NCBI GenBank assembly: GCA_947459245.1
Contig: CANHCV010000019.1
Coordinates: 1 to 39,532 of the forward strand
Origin: Bacteroidota bacterium
GTDB taxonomy: Bacteria; Bacteroidota; Bacteroidia; UBA7662; CANHCV01
Length of the DNA: 39,532 nucleotides
Direction of reading: 5' to 3'
Made by a program: the position numbers and the translations under genes. Within the stretch, counting starts at the first letter, position 1, and each line of letters starts with the position of its first letter. The notes below the pieces were generated by a model. The model ran no database searches, was not told the origin of the DNA, and saw only the letters and a list, made by a program, of their open reading frames with translations. This document shows positions 24,701-32,195 of the stretch, in pieces.

Positions 24701-27199
24701 GTTTCCGACAATGCGACTTCGAATTTCTCGGATTCTTTGACATTGGCTGTAAATAGCGGTTTGGTGACCAATGGTCCGGTTACGGTTTATGTTCGTTTGA
24801 ACGGAGCCAATCTTGGAAGTTATGCTGGGAACATCAACATTACTTCAACCGGTGCAACTTCCAAAACCGTTGCCGTTAACGGCGTTCGCTCAGGCATTTT
24901 CTATTCGAAAGCCAGTGGAAACTTGCAAGATCTTTCCACTTGGGGATTCAATACCGATGGAACAGGAACATCTCCTTTGAACTTTACAACCGGTGGAGCT
25001 ACGTATGTATTAACGAATCGCGCTTCGGTTGTTTTGGATACTTTTCTTATTATTTCAGGTACATCCAGCAAGATGATCATTGGTGATAGCATCAATGCCA
25101 TCGAATTGAGCATCAGCAGCAATGGAGGTTTAACTGGGAATGTTGATTTGAATGCCAATGCTACCTTGGTCATGGAATCAAGCGTTCAACCAACCATCGG
25201 AACTCAAGGAACCAATTCTACGTTGCAGTACAAAAATATTTCTACAACAGTAACAGCAGGTAATTATAAAAACTTAACCTTAACGGGAACTGGAACAAAA
25301 ACATTTGCTGGTGGAAACATCAACATTGCAGGCGATTTGGTTTTGGATAACGTGACCATCAATGGCGGTAATCCATCGTTTACCACTTTGAATGTTGCAG
25401 GAAACATAACGTATTTGGGCACGGTTACCCCACCAGCGACAGCCAATTCCATCACCTTGAATTTCACCGATACCTCCGGTGCTACCAAAATCATCAGTGC
25501 AGCAGGAAACGATGTTCGTTGGTTCCGCATTTCGGTACCAGCTAACGCTACGGTTGACGTTCAAAACGCAACCAAAGTTTGGGTTGGAAATACAAGCGGT
25601 GGCGGATTAAACGTTGCCAACAACGGAACCTTGAAATTGAACTCTGCCGATTTGGAATTATTCCCATCCACCTCAGGAACAAGTGCAGCGTTTGTATTCA
25701 ACACCACCGGAAAATTGGCTACGACCGATTCAACCGATGTTTATTTGGCGCGCGCTGCCAATGCCAATTTAGGAACCATTCGTTTTGATGCAACTTCTAA
25801 CCAAATTGGTAACCTTACTTTGGATTTATCGGGCGCTACCAATAAAACCGTAACATTAGGAAGTAATTTAAAAATTACCGGCTCTGTACAATTGAACAAC
25901 GGTACCTTAATCGTTGGAACCAATGAACTAACTCTTGCAGGTTCCAGCATTACCACTACCAATGGAAAAATCAGTGTAGATTCTGCTTCCATTGTTTTTG
26001 AAAATTCCAGCAATCTTTCTTTGAATCGCTCCATCTTCGCAGCCAACGTGAACCATGTGCGCATGAATTCCTCTGCCGATGTTGCTCTTACCTCTAACTT
26101 GAATATCCAAGGTAACTTAACCTTTGATTTAGGAATGATGACCACCGTTGATAGCCAATTAACCGTGATCGGAAATATTTCTGGTGGTTCTTCTTCATCT
26201 TACTTCAAATCTACCGGTTTAGGCAAATTGAATAAATCCATCGCCAATGGAGTTACTCAAAACTTCCCGATCGGAAACGGCGCTTACAATCCTGTTCAAA
26301 TCAAAAACAATTCTGGCAGCGCCGATGAGTTTTCTGTTCGTGTTTTGGATGAAGTATTCGCCAATGGCTCCTCGGGAACAGCTTCCATCAAAGATCGCGT
26401 GAAGCGCACCTGGGACATTTCTAAGGCTACCGCCAATGGAGGCTCAGGAGTAGATTTTACTTTTGTTTGGAATGGCTCATCAGAGGAATCGGGAACCGTT
26501 TCTAATCCAATCTTGAATCATTACAACAGTACAACTGGAAAATGGGAAATGCCTGCTGTTGCTGCGAGCAACTTCGTAAGTGGAACATCGGTAACGTTTA
26601 CCGGCTACACGGGTTCTTTCTCTCCATTCGGAATTGGAAACGGCACCGGACTTCCAGTAACTTGGATGTCGGTTAAAGGAGTTAACGCAGATCAGAATGC
26701 CATCATTACTTGGGCTACCGCTTCGGAAGAAGGCAACCAATACTTCGATGTTCAACGATCTTTGGATGGAAAATCTTTCGAATCCGTAGGTATCGTAGAA
26801 AGCAAAGGAAGTTTGGGTGGAAATTATTCCTACACCGATCAAAATGCTTCCATTTTAGGATCTACCATGTACTACCGCATCAAGCAAGTAGATTTCAACG
26901 GAGCATCAACGTATTCAGTTGTTGTGGCTGTAACCTTCAACAAAAACGGGGTAGTTATTGGATCTGTTTATCCGAATCCCGTTCAAGATGTTTTGAATGT
27001 AACAGTTTCAACTTCGAAATCTGAAATTGCCACCGTTTCTATTTTGGATGTAACGGGCAAATTGGTACAAAAAGAGACCAAATCTCTAGGAAAAGGAAGT
27101 TCAATCCTTCAGATTTCTACTAGCCAATTGCCTCAAGGTATTTACTTCTTGAATGTGGTTTCCAATGGAATTCAATCGTTGGAAAAATTCACCAAATAA
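21758..27199 (+). CDS. Giant secreted YDG-repeat protein with T9SS C-terminal sorting domain
   Basis: The 1813-residue product has a signal peptide (MKQNYSLTKVVVGFLFLFF, cut after FGQ). An N-terminal beta-sandwich follows (about 30-200). Ig-like repeats come next, then three YDG domains at about 314-397, 400-487 and 576-657, with NKTYDNTT, DKNLDGNTT and NKIYNGNTT signatures and SNYSLTQP ends. They alternate with Ig-like units beginning INQTITF and SQTINF. A long Asn/Thr/Gly-rich beta-helix-like region follows (about 1045-1530), then an FN3-like unit. A type A sorting domain closes the protein (VYPNPVQDVLNV, then LPQGIYFLNVVSNG). It should cross the outer membrane by type IX secretion and be anchored or released. 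No enzyme domain is visible; adhesion is a guess. Confidence 0.88.
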   Translation: MKQNYSLTKVVVGFLFLFFTGILSSFGQTTIFSESVGSPSGTTKVGVYTGWQNQGTLVFDSGQVASSDVRTTNASSTYAGASGSGNVFFSGTSGSFGLSIEGINAVTYSNLQLNFGYRKESGTALPTFSVDYWNGTSWVNVANTATALFNQTATSATGWYLSKTLTLPAGAQIDGLKIRFVKSGTQSIRLDDIKLTGTSSASISVSSATLASALTSTYGTASSAQTVTVTGSGLTANIVATSPNAGVEVSNNGTSYGSTATFAPSSNAVNGTLYVRLASSAVVGNYNNVSISLTSTNATSKTVSTTSSGNTVSTKNLTISGVSADNKTYDNTTAASLSGTPSLVGVVGSDVVSVTGTPTATFAQSFIGTNVAVSVTGYSLTGTSSSNYSLTQPSLSADINSKNLTISGISIADKNLDGNTTATIVGTPSLVGVISGDAVSVSGSPVAQFTSSAVGTNIPVNVSGYVLSGGASGNYSLTQPTGLTASIIDTAKINQTITFGALSGVTYGDAAFNLSATATSGLSVSYSSSNTSVATISGNTVTIVGPGTTSITANQGGNSTYNAANPVGQTLTVAVKNLTVSGATAQNKIYNGNTTASITGATLNGIVGSDNVTVSGGGTFASANAGTGIAVTANLSLGGAHASNYSLTQPTGLSADITKASQTINFPALAAKNSTDAPFSLSATATSGLSVSFASLDTNMLKISGTTATIASYGTVTIAATQVGNSNYDSATTVYQTLTINRVASTIAAWEVNGLTNYGPSPFTPGVSDTNLTLTGLTRGSGFGTNPTAAGNNWGGSGPVVSTKAAATSGNSFWSFTVSPKANRKVSFSLIDTLWVRRSNSGHNAGQWQYQINNNGFVDFGPQLAFVRTGSGTVRDTIAPINMTSIAALQNIEEGTTVTLRLVLWGATATSGTTYIATKTGNDLVINGFVEPNFKPTLVVPNVTFSAFNQSSSTPTSTQSFTVNGQYLTSDVGIKAPAGFEVSDNATSNFSDSLTLAVNSGLVTNGPVTVYVRLNGANLGSYAGNINITSTGATSKTVAVNGVRSGIFYSKASGNLQDLSTWGFNTDGTGTSPLNFTTGGATYVLTNRASVVLDTFLIISGTSSKMIIGDSINAIELSISSNGGLTGNVDLNANATLVMESSVQPTIGTQGTNSTLQYKNISTTVTAGNYKNLTLTGTGTKTFAGGNINIAGDLVLDNVTINGGNPSFTTLNVAGNITYLGTVTPPATANSITLNFTDTSGATKIISAAGNDVRWFRISVPANATVDVQNATKVWVGNTSGGGLNVANNGTLKLNSADLELFPSTSGTSAAFVFNTTGKLATTDSTDVYLARAANANLGTIRFDATSNQIGNLTLDLSGATNKTVTLGSNLKITGSVQLNNGTLIVGTNELTLAGSSITTTNGKISVDSASIVFENSSNLSLNRSIFAANVNHVRMNSSADVALTSNLNIQGNLTFDLGMMTTVDSQLTVIGNISGGSSSSYFKSTGLGKLNKSIANGVTQNFPIGNGAYNPVQIKNNSGSADEFSVRVLDEVFANGSSGTASIKDRVKRTWDISKATANGGSGVDFTFVWNGSSEESGTVSNPILNHYNSTTGKWEMPAVAASNFVSGTSVTFTGYTGSFSPFGIGNGTGLPVTWMSVKGVNADQNAIITWATASEEGNQYFDVQRSLDGKSFESVGIVESKGSLGGNYSYTDQNASILGSTMYYRIKQVDFNGASTYSVVVAVTFNKNGVVIGSVYPNPVQDVLNVTVSTSKSEIATVSILDVTGKLVQKETKSLGKGSSILQISTSQLPQGIYFLNVVSNGIQSLEKFTK

Positions 27200-27212
27200 T
27201 TGATACAACACC

Positions 27213-27246
27213 AAAAAAAGGGGCTGAGAAATCAGCCCCTTTTTTA
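27213..27246 (+). terminator. Rho-independent terminator
   Basis: A long stem AAAAAAGGGGCTGA / TCAGCCCCTTTTTT with a GAAA loop begins 14 nt after the YDG protein stop, continues into a T run and is a strong terminator. Confidence 0.92.
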
Positions 27247-27278
27247 TTGCATTTTCTCCGAAAAGTCCATTAAATTTG
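27247..27278 (+). promoter_or_regulatory. Promoter of kup
   Basis: TTG (27247-27249) and TAAATTTG (27271-27278) are 21 nt apart. The box lies 18 nt before the ATG at 27297, which excludes an upstream TTG at 27276 as the start. Confidence 0.7.
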
Positions 27279-27296
27279 CTCCACTATTTTAAGAAA

Positions 27297-29246
27297 ATGT
27301 CGCATCAAAATCACCATCGCCTTTCGGCTGCCGGTTTGTTGGTTACACTTGGAATTATTTATGGCGACATTGGCACTTCGCCATTGTACGTGATGAAGGC
27401 CATCATGGGAAGTGCCCCCATCCAAGAATCTACTGTTTATGGAGCAATCTCTTGTGTTTTTTGGACGCTAACGCTCCAAACAACCCTGAAGTACATCATT
27501 TTAACCCTGCGAGCCGACAACAATGGGGAGGGAGGAATCTTCTCTTTGTACTCTTTGGTGAAGCGAAATAAATCGTGGCTCATTTATTTGGCCATGGTTG
27601 GAGGAGCTACCTTATTGGCTGATGGAATCATTACTCCGCCCATTTCGGTTTCTTCGGCCATTGAAGGTTTACGCCAAGTTAATCCGGCCATTACCACAAC
27701 GGAAACAATTACCATTACCATTGCGATCATTTCGGGTATTTTCCTGTTTCAACGGTTTGGGACAGCCATTGTTGGAAAAAGTTTTGGGCCGGTGATGTTC
27801 CTCTGGTTTGTCATGTTGGGGGCTCTGGGAATTTACCAATTATCGTTCAATGCGCACATTCTGAATGCCATCAACCCTGTTTATGCTTACCGTTTGCTAA
27901 CCGAATCGCCCAACAGTTTCGTGATCTTGGGTGCGGTATTCTTGTGTACCACCGGGGCCGAAGCCTTGTATTCCGATTTAGGCCACTGCGGAAAGAAGAA
28001 CATTCAGATGAGTTGGGGATTTGTAAAATTAGCCTTGTTGCTGAATTACATGGGACAAGGCGCTTACCTGTTGAACCATACCGGTGAGGTTTTGGCCACC
28101 AATCCCTTCTACTCGGTGATGCCGCATTGGTTTTTGATTATTGGCGTAGGCATTGCCACGCTGGCGGCCATCATTGCTAGCCAGGCGTTGATTACCGGTT
28201 CTTACACCTTGGTTTCTGAAGCCATTCGACTTAATTTATTCCCCAAGGTGAAGGTAAAGTTCCCTTCCAATTTAAAGGGGCAGATTTACATACCCTTGGT
28301 GAACAGCGCTCTGTATTTGGGATGCGTCTTCATCATTCTATACTTCCAAGAATCATCGGCCATGGAAGGTGCATACGGATTGGCCATTACGGTAACCATG
28401 ATCATGACCACGCTTTTGCTGGCCATTTATTTGCGAATGGTGAAACGCTGGTCGTACGTTCTGGTTGGTTTATTCCTTGGGGTTTACGGGTTTGTAGAAG
28501 GCGGGTTTTTAATTGCCAACCTCTTCAAATTTATGGAAGGCGGTTACATCACTTTAATCATTTCGGCTTTCTTGTTTTTATTGATGTTCGTGGTTTACGC
28601 CGCCCATAAAATCAAAACCGATTATGCCGACTTGGTTTCTATTTCGAAATACCGGAACGATTTGGTGGCGTTGAGCAATGACTTAACCCTTCCCAAATTT
28701 GCGACCCACCTGGTGTTCATGAGCAAAGCTCTGGGAGATGATACGGTGGAGTCGAAAATTCTTCACTCCATTTTAGAGAAACGCCCAAAGCGGGCTGATT
28801 TTTATTGGTTCGTGAATATTGAGGTAACGGATGAACCCTACACGTTGGAGTACAAGGTGTTTACGCATTACCCGAACGACGTTTACCGTGTAAAAATGCG
28901 TCTTGGGTTTCGGGTTCAACAACGGGTAAACAGTTACCTCCGTCAAATCATTTCCGACATGGTTAAAAACGAGGAAATCAAACTCGACGAGAATTACCAC
29001 AGTTACACCAAAACCAAACCTTATCTGGGCGACTTCCGCTTTGTTATTGTTGAAGAAGAATTGAGCTACGAAAACGACTTGCCCATCGGCCAACAATTTG
29101 TGATGAATACCTACATGATCATCAAAGGATTAACGGCATCGCCTGAACGTTGGTTCGGTTTGGATGAAAGTTTGATTACTGTTGAAAAGATTCCATTGGT
29201 GATCCGGAAATCGAAACCTTCGAGGTTAACTCGAGTTGAGTCTTAA
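27297..29246 (+). CDS. kup: Kup family potassium uptake protein
   Basis: Kup transports K+ with protons across the inner membrane. The 649-residue product opens with LLVTLGIIYGDIGTSPLYV, the family signature, followed by about twelve hydrophobic helices in residues 10-430. Conserved loops include DNNGEGGIFSLYSL, LADGIITPPISV and TTGAEALYSDLGHCGKKNI. A hydrophilic C-terminal domain (about 440-649) is cytosolic in other Kup proteins. Its own promoter and a flanking terminator on each side make it a single-gene unit. Confidence 0.94.
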   Translation: MSHQNHHRLSAAGLLVTLGIIYGDIGTSPLYVMKAIMGSAPIQESTVYGAISCVFWTLTLQTTLKYIILTLRADNNGEGGIFSLYSLVKRNKSWLIYLAMVGGATLLADGIITPPISVSSAIEGLRQVNPAITTTETITITIAIISGIFLFQRFGTAIVGKSFGPVMFLWFVMLGALGIYQLSFNAHILNAINPVYAYRLLTESPNSFVILGAVFLCTTGAEALYSDLGHCGKKNIQMSWGFVKLALLLNYMGQGAYLLNHTGEVLATNPFYSVMPHWFLIIGVGIATLAAIIASQALITGSYTLVSEAIRLNLFPKVKVKFPSNLKGQIYIPLVNSALYLGCVFIILYFQESSAMEGAYGLAITVTMIMTTLLLAIYLRMVKRWSYVLVGLFLGVYGFVEGGFLIANLFKFMEGGYITLIISAFLFLLMFVVYAAHKIKTDYADLVSISKYRNDLVALSNDLTLPKFATHLVFMSKALGDDTVESKILHSILEKRPKRADFYWFVNIEVTDEPYTLEYKVFTHYPNDVYRVKMRLGFRVQQRVNSYLRQIISDMVKNEEIKLDENYHSYTKTKPYLGDFRFVIVEEELSYENDLPIGQQFVMNTYMIIKGLTASPERWFGLDESLITVEKIPLVIRKSKPSRLTRVES

Positions 29247-29331
29247 TCCTCTTATCCATCTAAAACTTTAGCTAAACTGCTTTCATTGGCAAATTGATGT
29301 TATGCCAACTCCATTTTGAATTTCTAACAAC

Positions 29332-29358
29332 AAAGGCTGTTCTTTCGAACAGCCTTTT
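29332..29358 (+). terminator. Terminator after kup (copy 1 of a duplicated hairpin)
   Basis: The stem AAAGGCTGTTC / GAACAGCCTTT with loop TTTC is followed by TTTTAAATT on the plus strand. It lies 85 nt after the kup stop. An identical 26-nt hairpin occurs 80 nt further on. Confidence 0.85.
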
Positions 29359-29411
29359 AAATTAAAACCATCATCTGAACAATCACCCTCAACTCAATTA
29401 CTGAGCATAAA

Positions 29412-29438
29412 AAAGGCTGTTCTTTCGAACAGCCTTTC
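29412..29438 (-). terminator. Terminator after the histone H1-like gene (copy 2)
   Basis: The same stem and the same TTTC loop as copy 1, in the same orientation. On the minus strand the stem runs into TTTTTTATG, 17 nt after the histone-like stop, so it would terminate that gene. Confidence 0.82.
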
Positions 29439-29455
29439 AACTTAATCGGTATTGA

Positions 29456-29635
29456 TTAATCTTTGTTCTTAATGTTTTGAACTTCAAGACGGATTTCTTG
29501 AGACATGTTTTTGATGTCTTGCAATCCTTTACGAATGCGGGTTCCTGCAGCAGCATTTCCTTTGTCGTAGAACTTTTCGAAGTCCTTCTCGAGACCCATA
29601 ACAGCGTCTTTCAGAGCGTTAAATTTGTTAGTCAT
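29456..29635 (-). CDS. Histone H1-like small DNA-binding protein (Bacteroidota type)
   Basis: A 59-codon gene encodes a small, fully helical, Lys-rich protein: MTNKFNALKDAVMGLEKDFE, then KFYDKGNAAAGTRIRKGLQDI and QEIRLEVQNIKNK. The KFYxKGNxAAGTRxRKGLQxIK core is the one I know from short Bacteroidota proteins annotated as histone H1, or Hc1-like, which probably bind and compact DNA. Codon use suggests high expression, and a dedicated terminator follows. TATTTTG lies about 30 nt upstream on the minus strand, one base shorter than the usual -7 box. Confidence 0.88.
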   Translation of the reverse strand: MTNKFNALKDAVMGLEKDFEKFYDKGNAAAGTRIRKGLQDIKNMSQEIRLEVQNIKNKD

Positions 29636-29709
29636 AGTTTATTGTTTAGTGTTTGTGATTGCAAAATAGGGAATCAGTTCCAAAAAAAAAATATTTTCTC
29701 AAAAAAAAT

Positions 29710-30960
29710 TTAATCAAATGCTGCGATGGTGTCGCTTTGGTATTCACCGGCCTCCAATTTTGTTTTAATGGCGGTGAATGCCTTCAAGGTTTCTTCCACA
29801 TCTGCAAGTGAGTGTGCGGCTGTTGGAATAATTCTCAGCATGATAACTCCTTTAGGAACTACTGGATAAATAACCATGGAACAGAAAATGCGGTAATTTT
29901 CACGCAAATCTAAAATCAAATTGGTTGCTTCTCCCAAAGATCCGCTTAGGAAAACAGGAGTAACGGGGCTCATGGTTTTGCCCAAATTGAATCCTCTTTC
30001 TCTCAAACCATTTTGAAGAGCGTGAACAACGGTCCACAAGTTTTCTCTCAATTCGGGTTGAGTTTTCAATAGTTCCATGCGCTTCAAAGCTCCGATCACC
30101 AATGGCATGGGAAGAGCTTTGGCAAAAATTTGGGAACGCATGGTGTAACGCAAGAAGGTAATGATGTCTTGATCGCCGGCAATGAAGGCTCCGATGGACG
30201 CCATGGATTTTGCGAAGGTAGAGAAATACAAATCGATCCCGTCTTGGCACCCTTGCTCCTCCCCTGTTCCAGCACCGGTAGCACCCATGGTACCAAAACC
30301 GTGCGCATCGTCAACCAACAAACGGAAGTCGAATTCTTTCTTCAATTCAACCACCGATTTCAAGTCGCCTTGAACTCCGCTCATTCCGAAAACGCCTTCG
30401 GTAATGACAAGAATCGAACCTTTGTGTCCGTTCTCGTTCACCAATTTGGTGGCGCGTTCCAATTGCTTGCGCAAACTGGCCATATCGTTGTGCAGGTAAA
30501 CAAAACGCTGACCTTGGTGCAAACGTAAACCATCAACAATGCAAGCGTGCGATTCGGCATCGTACACCACAACATCGTGTCGATCAACCAACGCATCGAT
30601 GGCCGATAAAATACCTTGGTATCCGAAGTTCAACAAAATGGAATCTTCCTTGTGCACGTGCTCGGCGAGAACACGCTCCAACTCTTCGTGATAGTCGGTA
30701 TTTCCCGACATCATTCGTGCGCCCATGGGATAGGCCATTCCCCAATCGGCCGCGGCTTGCGCATCGGCTTTTCGAACCTCGGGATGGTTGGCCAAACCCA
30801 AATAATTGTTCAAACTCCACGTCAGGTGTTCCTTGCCACGGAAAAACATCCGCGGAGCAATTTCACCTGTTAATTTAGGAAACATGTAATACCCCGCTGC
30901 TTCTTTGGCGTGTTGACCAAGAGGGGTTTTCTTTCCTTTCAATTTCTCAAATAAATCCAT
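29710..30960 (-). CDS. Alpha-oxoamine synthase family PLP enzyme (possible serine palmitoyltransferase)
   Basis: The family condenses an amino acid with an acyl-CoA: serine palmitoyltransferase, 8-amino-7-oxononanoate synthase and 2-amino-3-ketobutyrate ligase. The 416-residue product has NNYLGLANHPEV, RMMSGNTDYHEELE, DAESHACIVDG (H138), LLVDDAHGFGTMG (D217, H220) and the PLP lysine K251 in STFAKSMASIGAF. A Bacteroidota role in sphingolipid synthesis is plausible, since SPT is the common member there, but no bio or kbl/tdh genes or lipid genes flank it to decide. The start at 30960 follows a TACATTTG box; an earlier ATG at 31014 would precede that promoter. Confidence 0.82.
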   Translation of the reverse strand: MDLFEKLKGKKTPLGQHAKEAAGYYMFPKLTGEIAPRMFFRGKEHLTWSLNNYLGLANHPEVRKADAQAAADWGMAYPMGARMMSGNTDYHEELERVLAEHVHKEDSILLNFGYQGILSAIDALVDRHDVVVYDAESHACIVDGLRLHQGQRFVYLHNDMASLRKQLERATKLVNENGHKGSILVITEGVFGMSGVQGDLKSVVELKKEFDFRLLVDDAHGFGTMGATGAGTGEEQGCQDGIDLYFSTFAKSMASIGAFIAGDQDIITFLRYTMRSQIFAKALPMPLVIGALKRMELLKTQPELRENLWTVVHALQNGLRERGFNLGKTMSPVTPVFLSGSLGEATNLILDLRENYRIFCSMVIYPVVPKGVIMLRIIPTAAHSLADVEETLKAFTAIKTKLEAGEYQSDTIAAFD

Positions 30961-30977
30961 ATCCACTAGAATTTCCA

Positions 30978-30985
30978 CAAATGTA
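30978..30985 (-). promoter_or_regulatory. TAnnTTTG -7 box of the oxoamine synthase gene
   Basis: On the minus strand TACATTTG lies 17 nt before the ATG at 30960. No clear -33 TTG is found at 19-21 nt. Confidence 0.6.
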
Positions 30986-31061
30986 ACCCTTTTTTTCGGG
31001 CTTTTTTCCCCCATTTCTTCACAAATATGAAGTTAAACAACCATTTTTTTCAATCGAACGT

Positions 31062-31069
31062 TACCTTTG
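31062..31069 (+). promoter_or_regulatory. TAnnTTTG -7 box directly before bamD
   Basis: TACCTTTG is a perfect match and ends 7 nt before the bamD ATG at 31077. The predicted leader is only about 3-4 nt. Confidence 0.65.
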
Positions 31070-31076
31070 TAACCCC

Positions 31077-31880
31077 ATGAGAAATCTCCTTTTGCTTTTC
31101 TGCCTTCCCATCTTGCTCATGTCGTGCGATGGCTACAATAAACTCTTAAAATCAACCAGTTACGAAGAGAAAAAGGCGGCGGCCATTCGGTATTACGACG
31201 ATAAAAAGTTCGACAAGGCCGACGGTTTATTGGACCAATTGCTTACTTTGTCCAAAGGAACTCCCGATGCCGAAAACATCTATTACTACTATTGCCGCAC
31301 CCAAATTGCTTTGAAAAACTATTACGCTGCGGCCTACCATTGCAAAAATTTCGCCCAGAACTTCCCCCTCAACCCATTCGCCGAAGAAATCGATTTTCTT
31401 CACCTCCAAGCGATGTTTTACGATTGCCCCGAATTTGAATTGGACCAAACCAATACCTATAAAACGTTGGAATCCATCCAAATTTTCATCAATCAACACC
31501 CTGAAAGCTCCAAAATTGAAGCTTGCAATAGCATGATGGATGATCTGCGGAATCGCCTTCAAAAAAAGGCGTTGAACTATGCAGAACTGTTTTACAAAAT
31601 GGAAGATTTCCGTGCAGCTGCCATCGCCTACCGCAATTTATTGAACGATTACCCTGAAGTTGAAAACAAGGAAAATCTTCATTTCCGCGTTGTTGACTCC
31701 TATTACAAACTCGCTCAGAACAGCATTGAATCGAAAAAACGAGAACGATTGGAACAAACGCTTCAATCTCTTAAAGAATTCAAAGAAGAATATCCAAAAA
31801 CATCCTACCTTTCCGAAACCCAACGTATCTTTGCTTCTTGCAATCAAGCTTTGGAAAAGATGAATGCAGAAAAGAAATAA
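31077..31880 (+). CDS. bamD: Outer membrane protein assembly factor BamD (lipoprotein)
   Basis: BamD is a periplasm-facing lipoprotein of the BAM complex that inserts beta-barrels into the outer membrane. The 267-residue product has a lipoprotein signal (LLFCLPILLMSC, C17) followed by tetratricopeptide-like helices: YNKLLKSTSYEEKKAAAIRYY, FDKADGLLDQLLTLSKG, ENIYYYYCRTQIALKNYYAAAYH and FPLNPFAEEIDFLHLQAM. The same order of features is seen in Bacteroidota BamD. It is followed after 2 nt by rpoZ. Confidence 0.92.
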   Translation: MRNLLLLFCLPILLMSCDGYNKLLKSTSYEEKKAAAIRYYDDKKFDKADGLLDQLLTLSKGTPDAENIYYYYCRTQIALKNYYAAAYHCKNFAQNFPLNPFAEEIDFLHLQAMFYDCPEFELDQTNTYKTLESIQIFINQHPESSKIEACNSMMDDLRNRLQKKALNYAELFYKMEDFRAAAIAYRNLLNDYPEVENKENLHFRVVDSYYKLAQNSIESKKRERLEQTLQSLKEFKEEYPKTSYLSETQRIFASCNQALEKMNAEKK

Positions 31881-31882
31881 GC

Positions 31883-32188
31883 ATGAAGAACAACACCGAA
31901 ACCCGTAATTTAGCACAATTGGATGCTACCACTGGTAATATTTACCAATCCATCACCATTGTTTCTCAACGCGCTAACCAAATCCAGGCGTTGGAGAAAG
32001 AGGAATTACAGGAAAAATTGAAAGACTTTACGCAATATTCCGAAAACATCGAAGAGTTTTTCGAAAATCGCGAGCAAATTGAAATCTCCAAATACTACGA
32101 ACGCCTTCCAAAACCAGCTTTGCGCGCTTTGGATGAGTTCGAAGAAGATCGTATCGCATGGAGAATTCGCGAAGAAAACGAAGGTTAA
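31883..32188 (+). CDS. rpoZ: DNA-directed RNA polymerase omega subunit (Bacteroidota type)
   Basis: Omega assists assembly of the polymerase beta' subunit. The 101-residue product has the Bacteroidota form: LAQLDATTGNIYQSITIVSQRANQI (quoted as TTGNIYQSITIVSQRANQI), an acidic central helix with LKDFTQYSENIEEFFENREQIEISKYYE, and KLP-like RLPKPALRALDEFEEDRI. It starts 2 nt after bamD and ends 7 nt before coaBC; the bamD-rpoZ-coaBC-porD order is a common Bacteroidota arrangement as I recall it. Confidence 0.9.
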   Translation: MKNNTETRNLAQLDATTGNIYQSITIVSQRANQIQALEKEELQEKLKDFTQYSENIEEFFENREQIEISKYYERLPKPALRALDEFEEDRIAWRIREENEG

Positions 32189-32195
32189 TACATCC

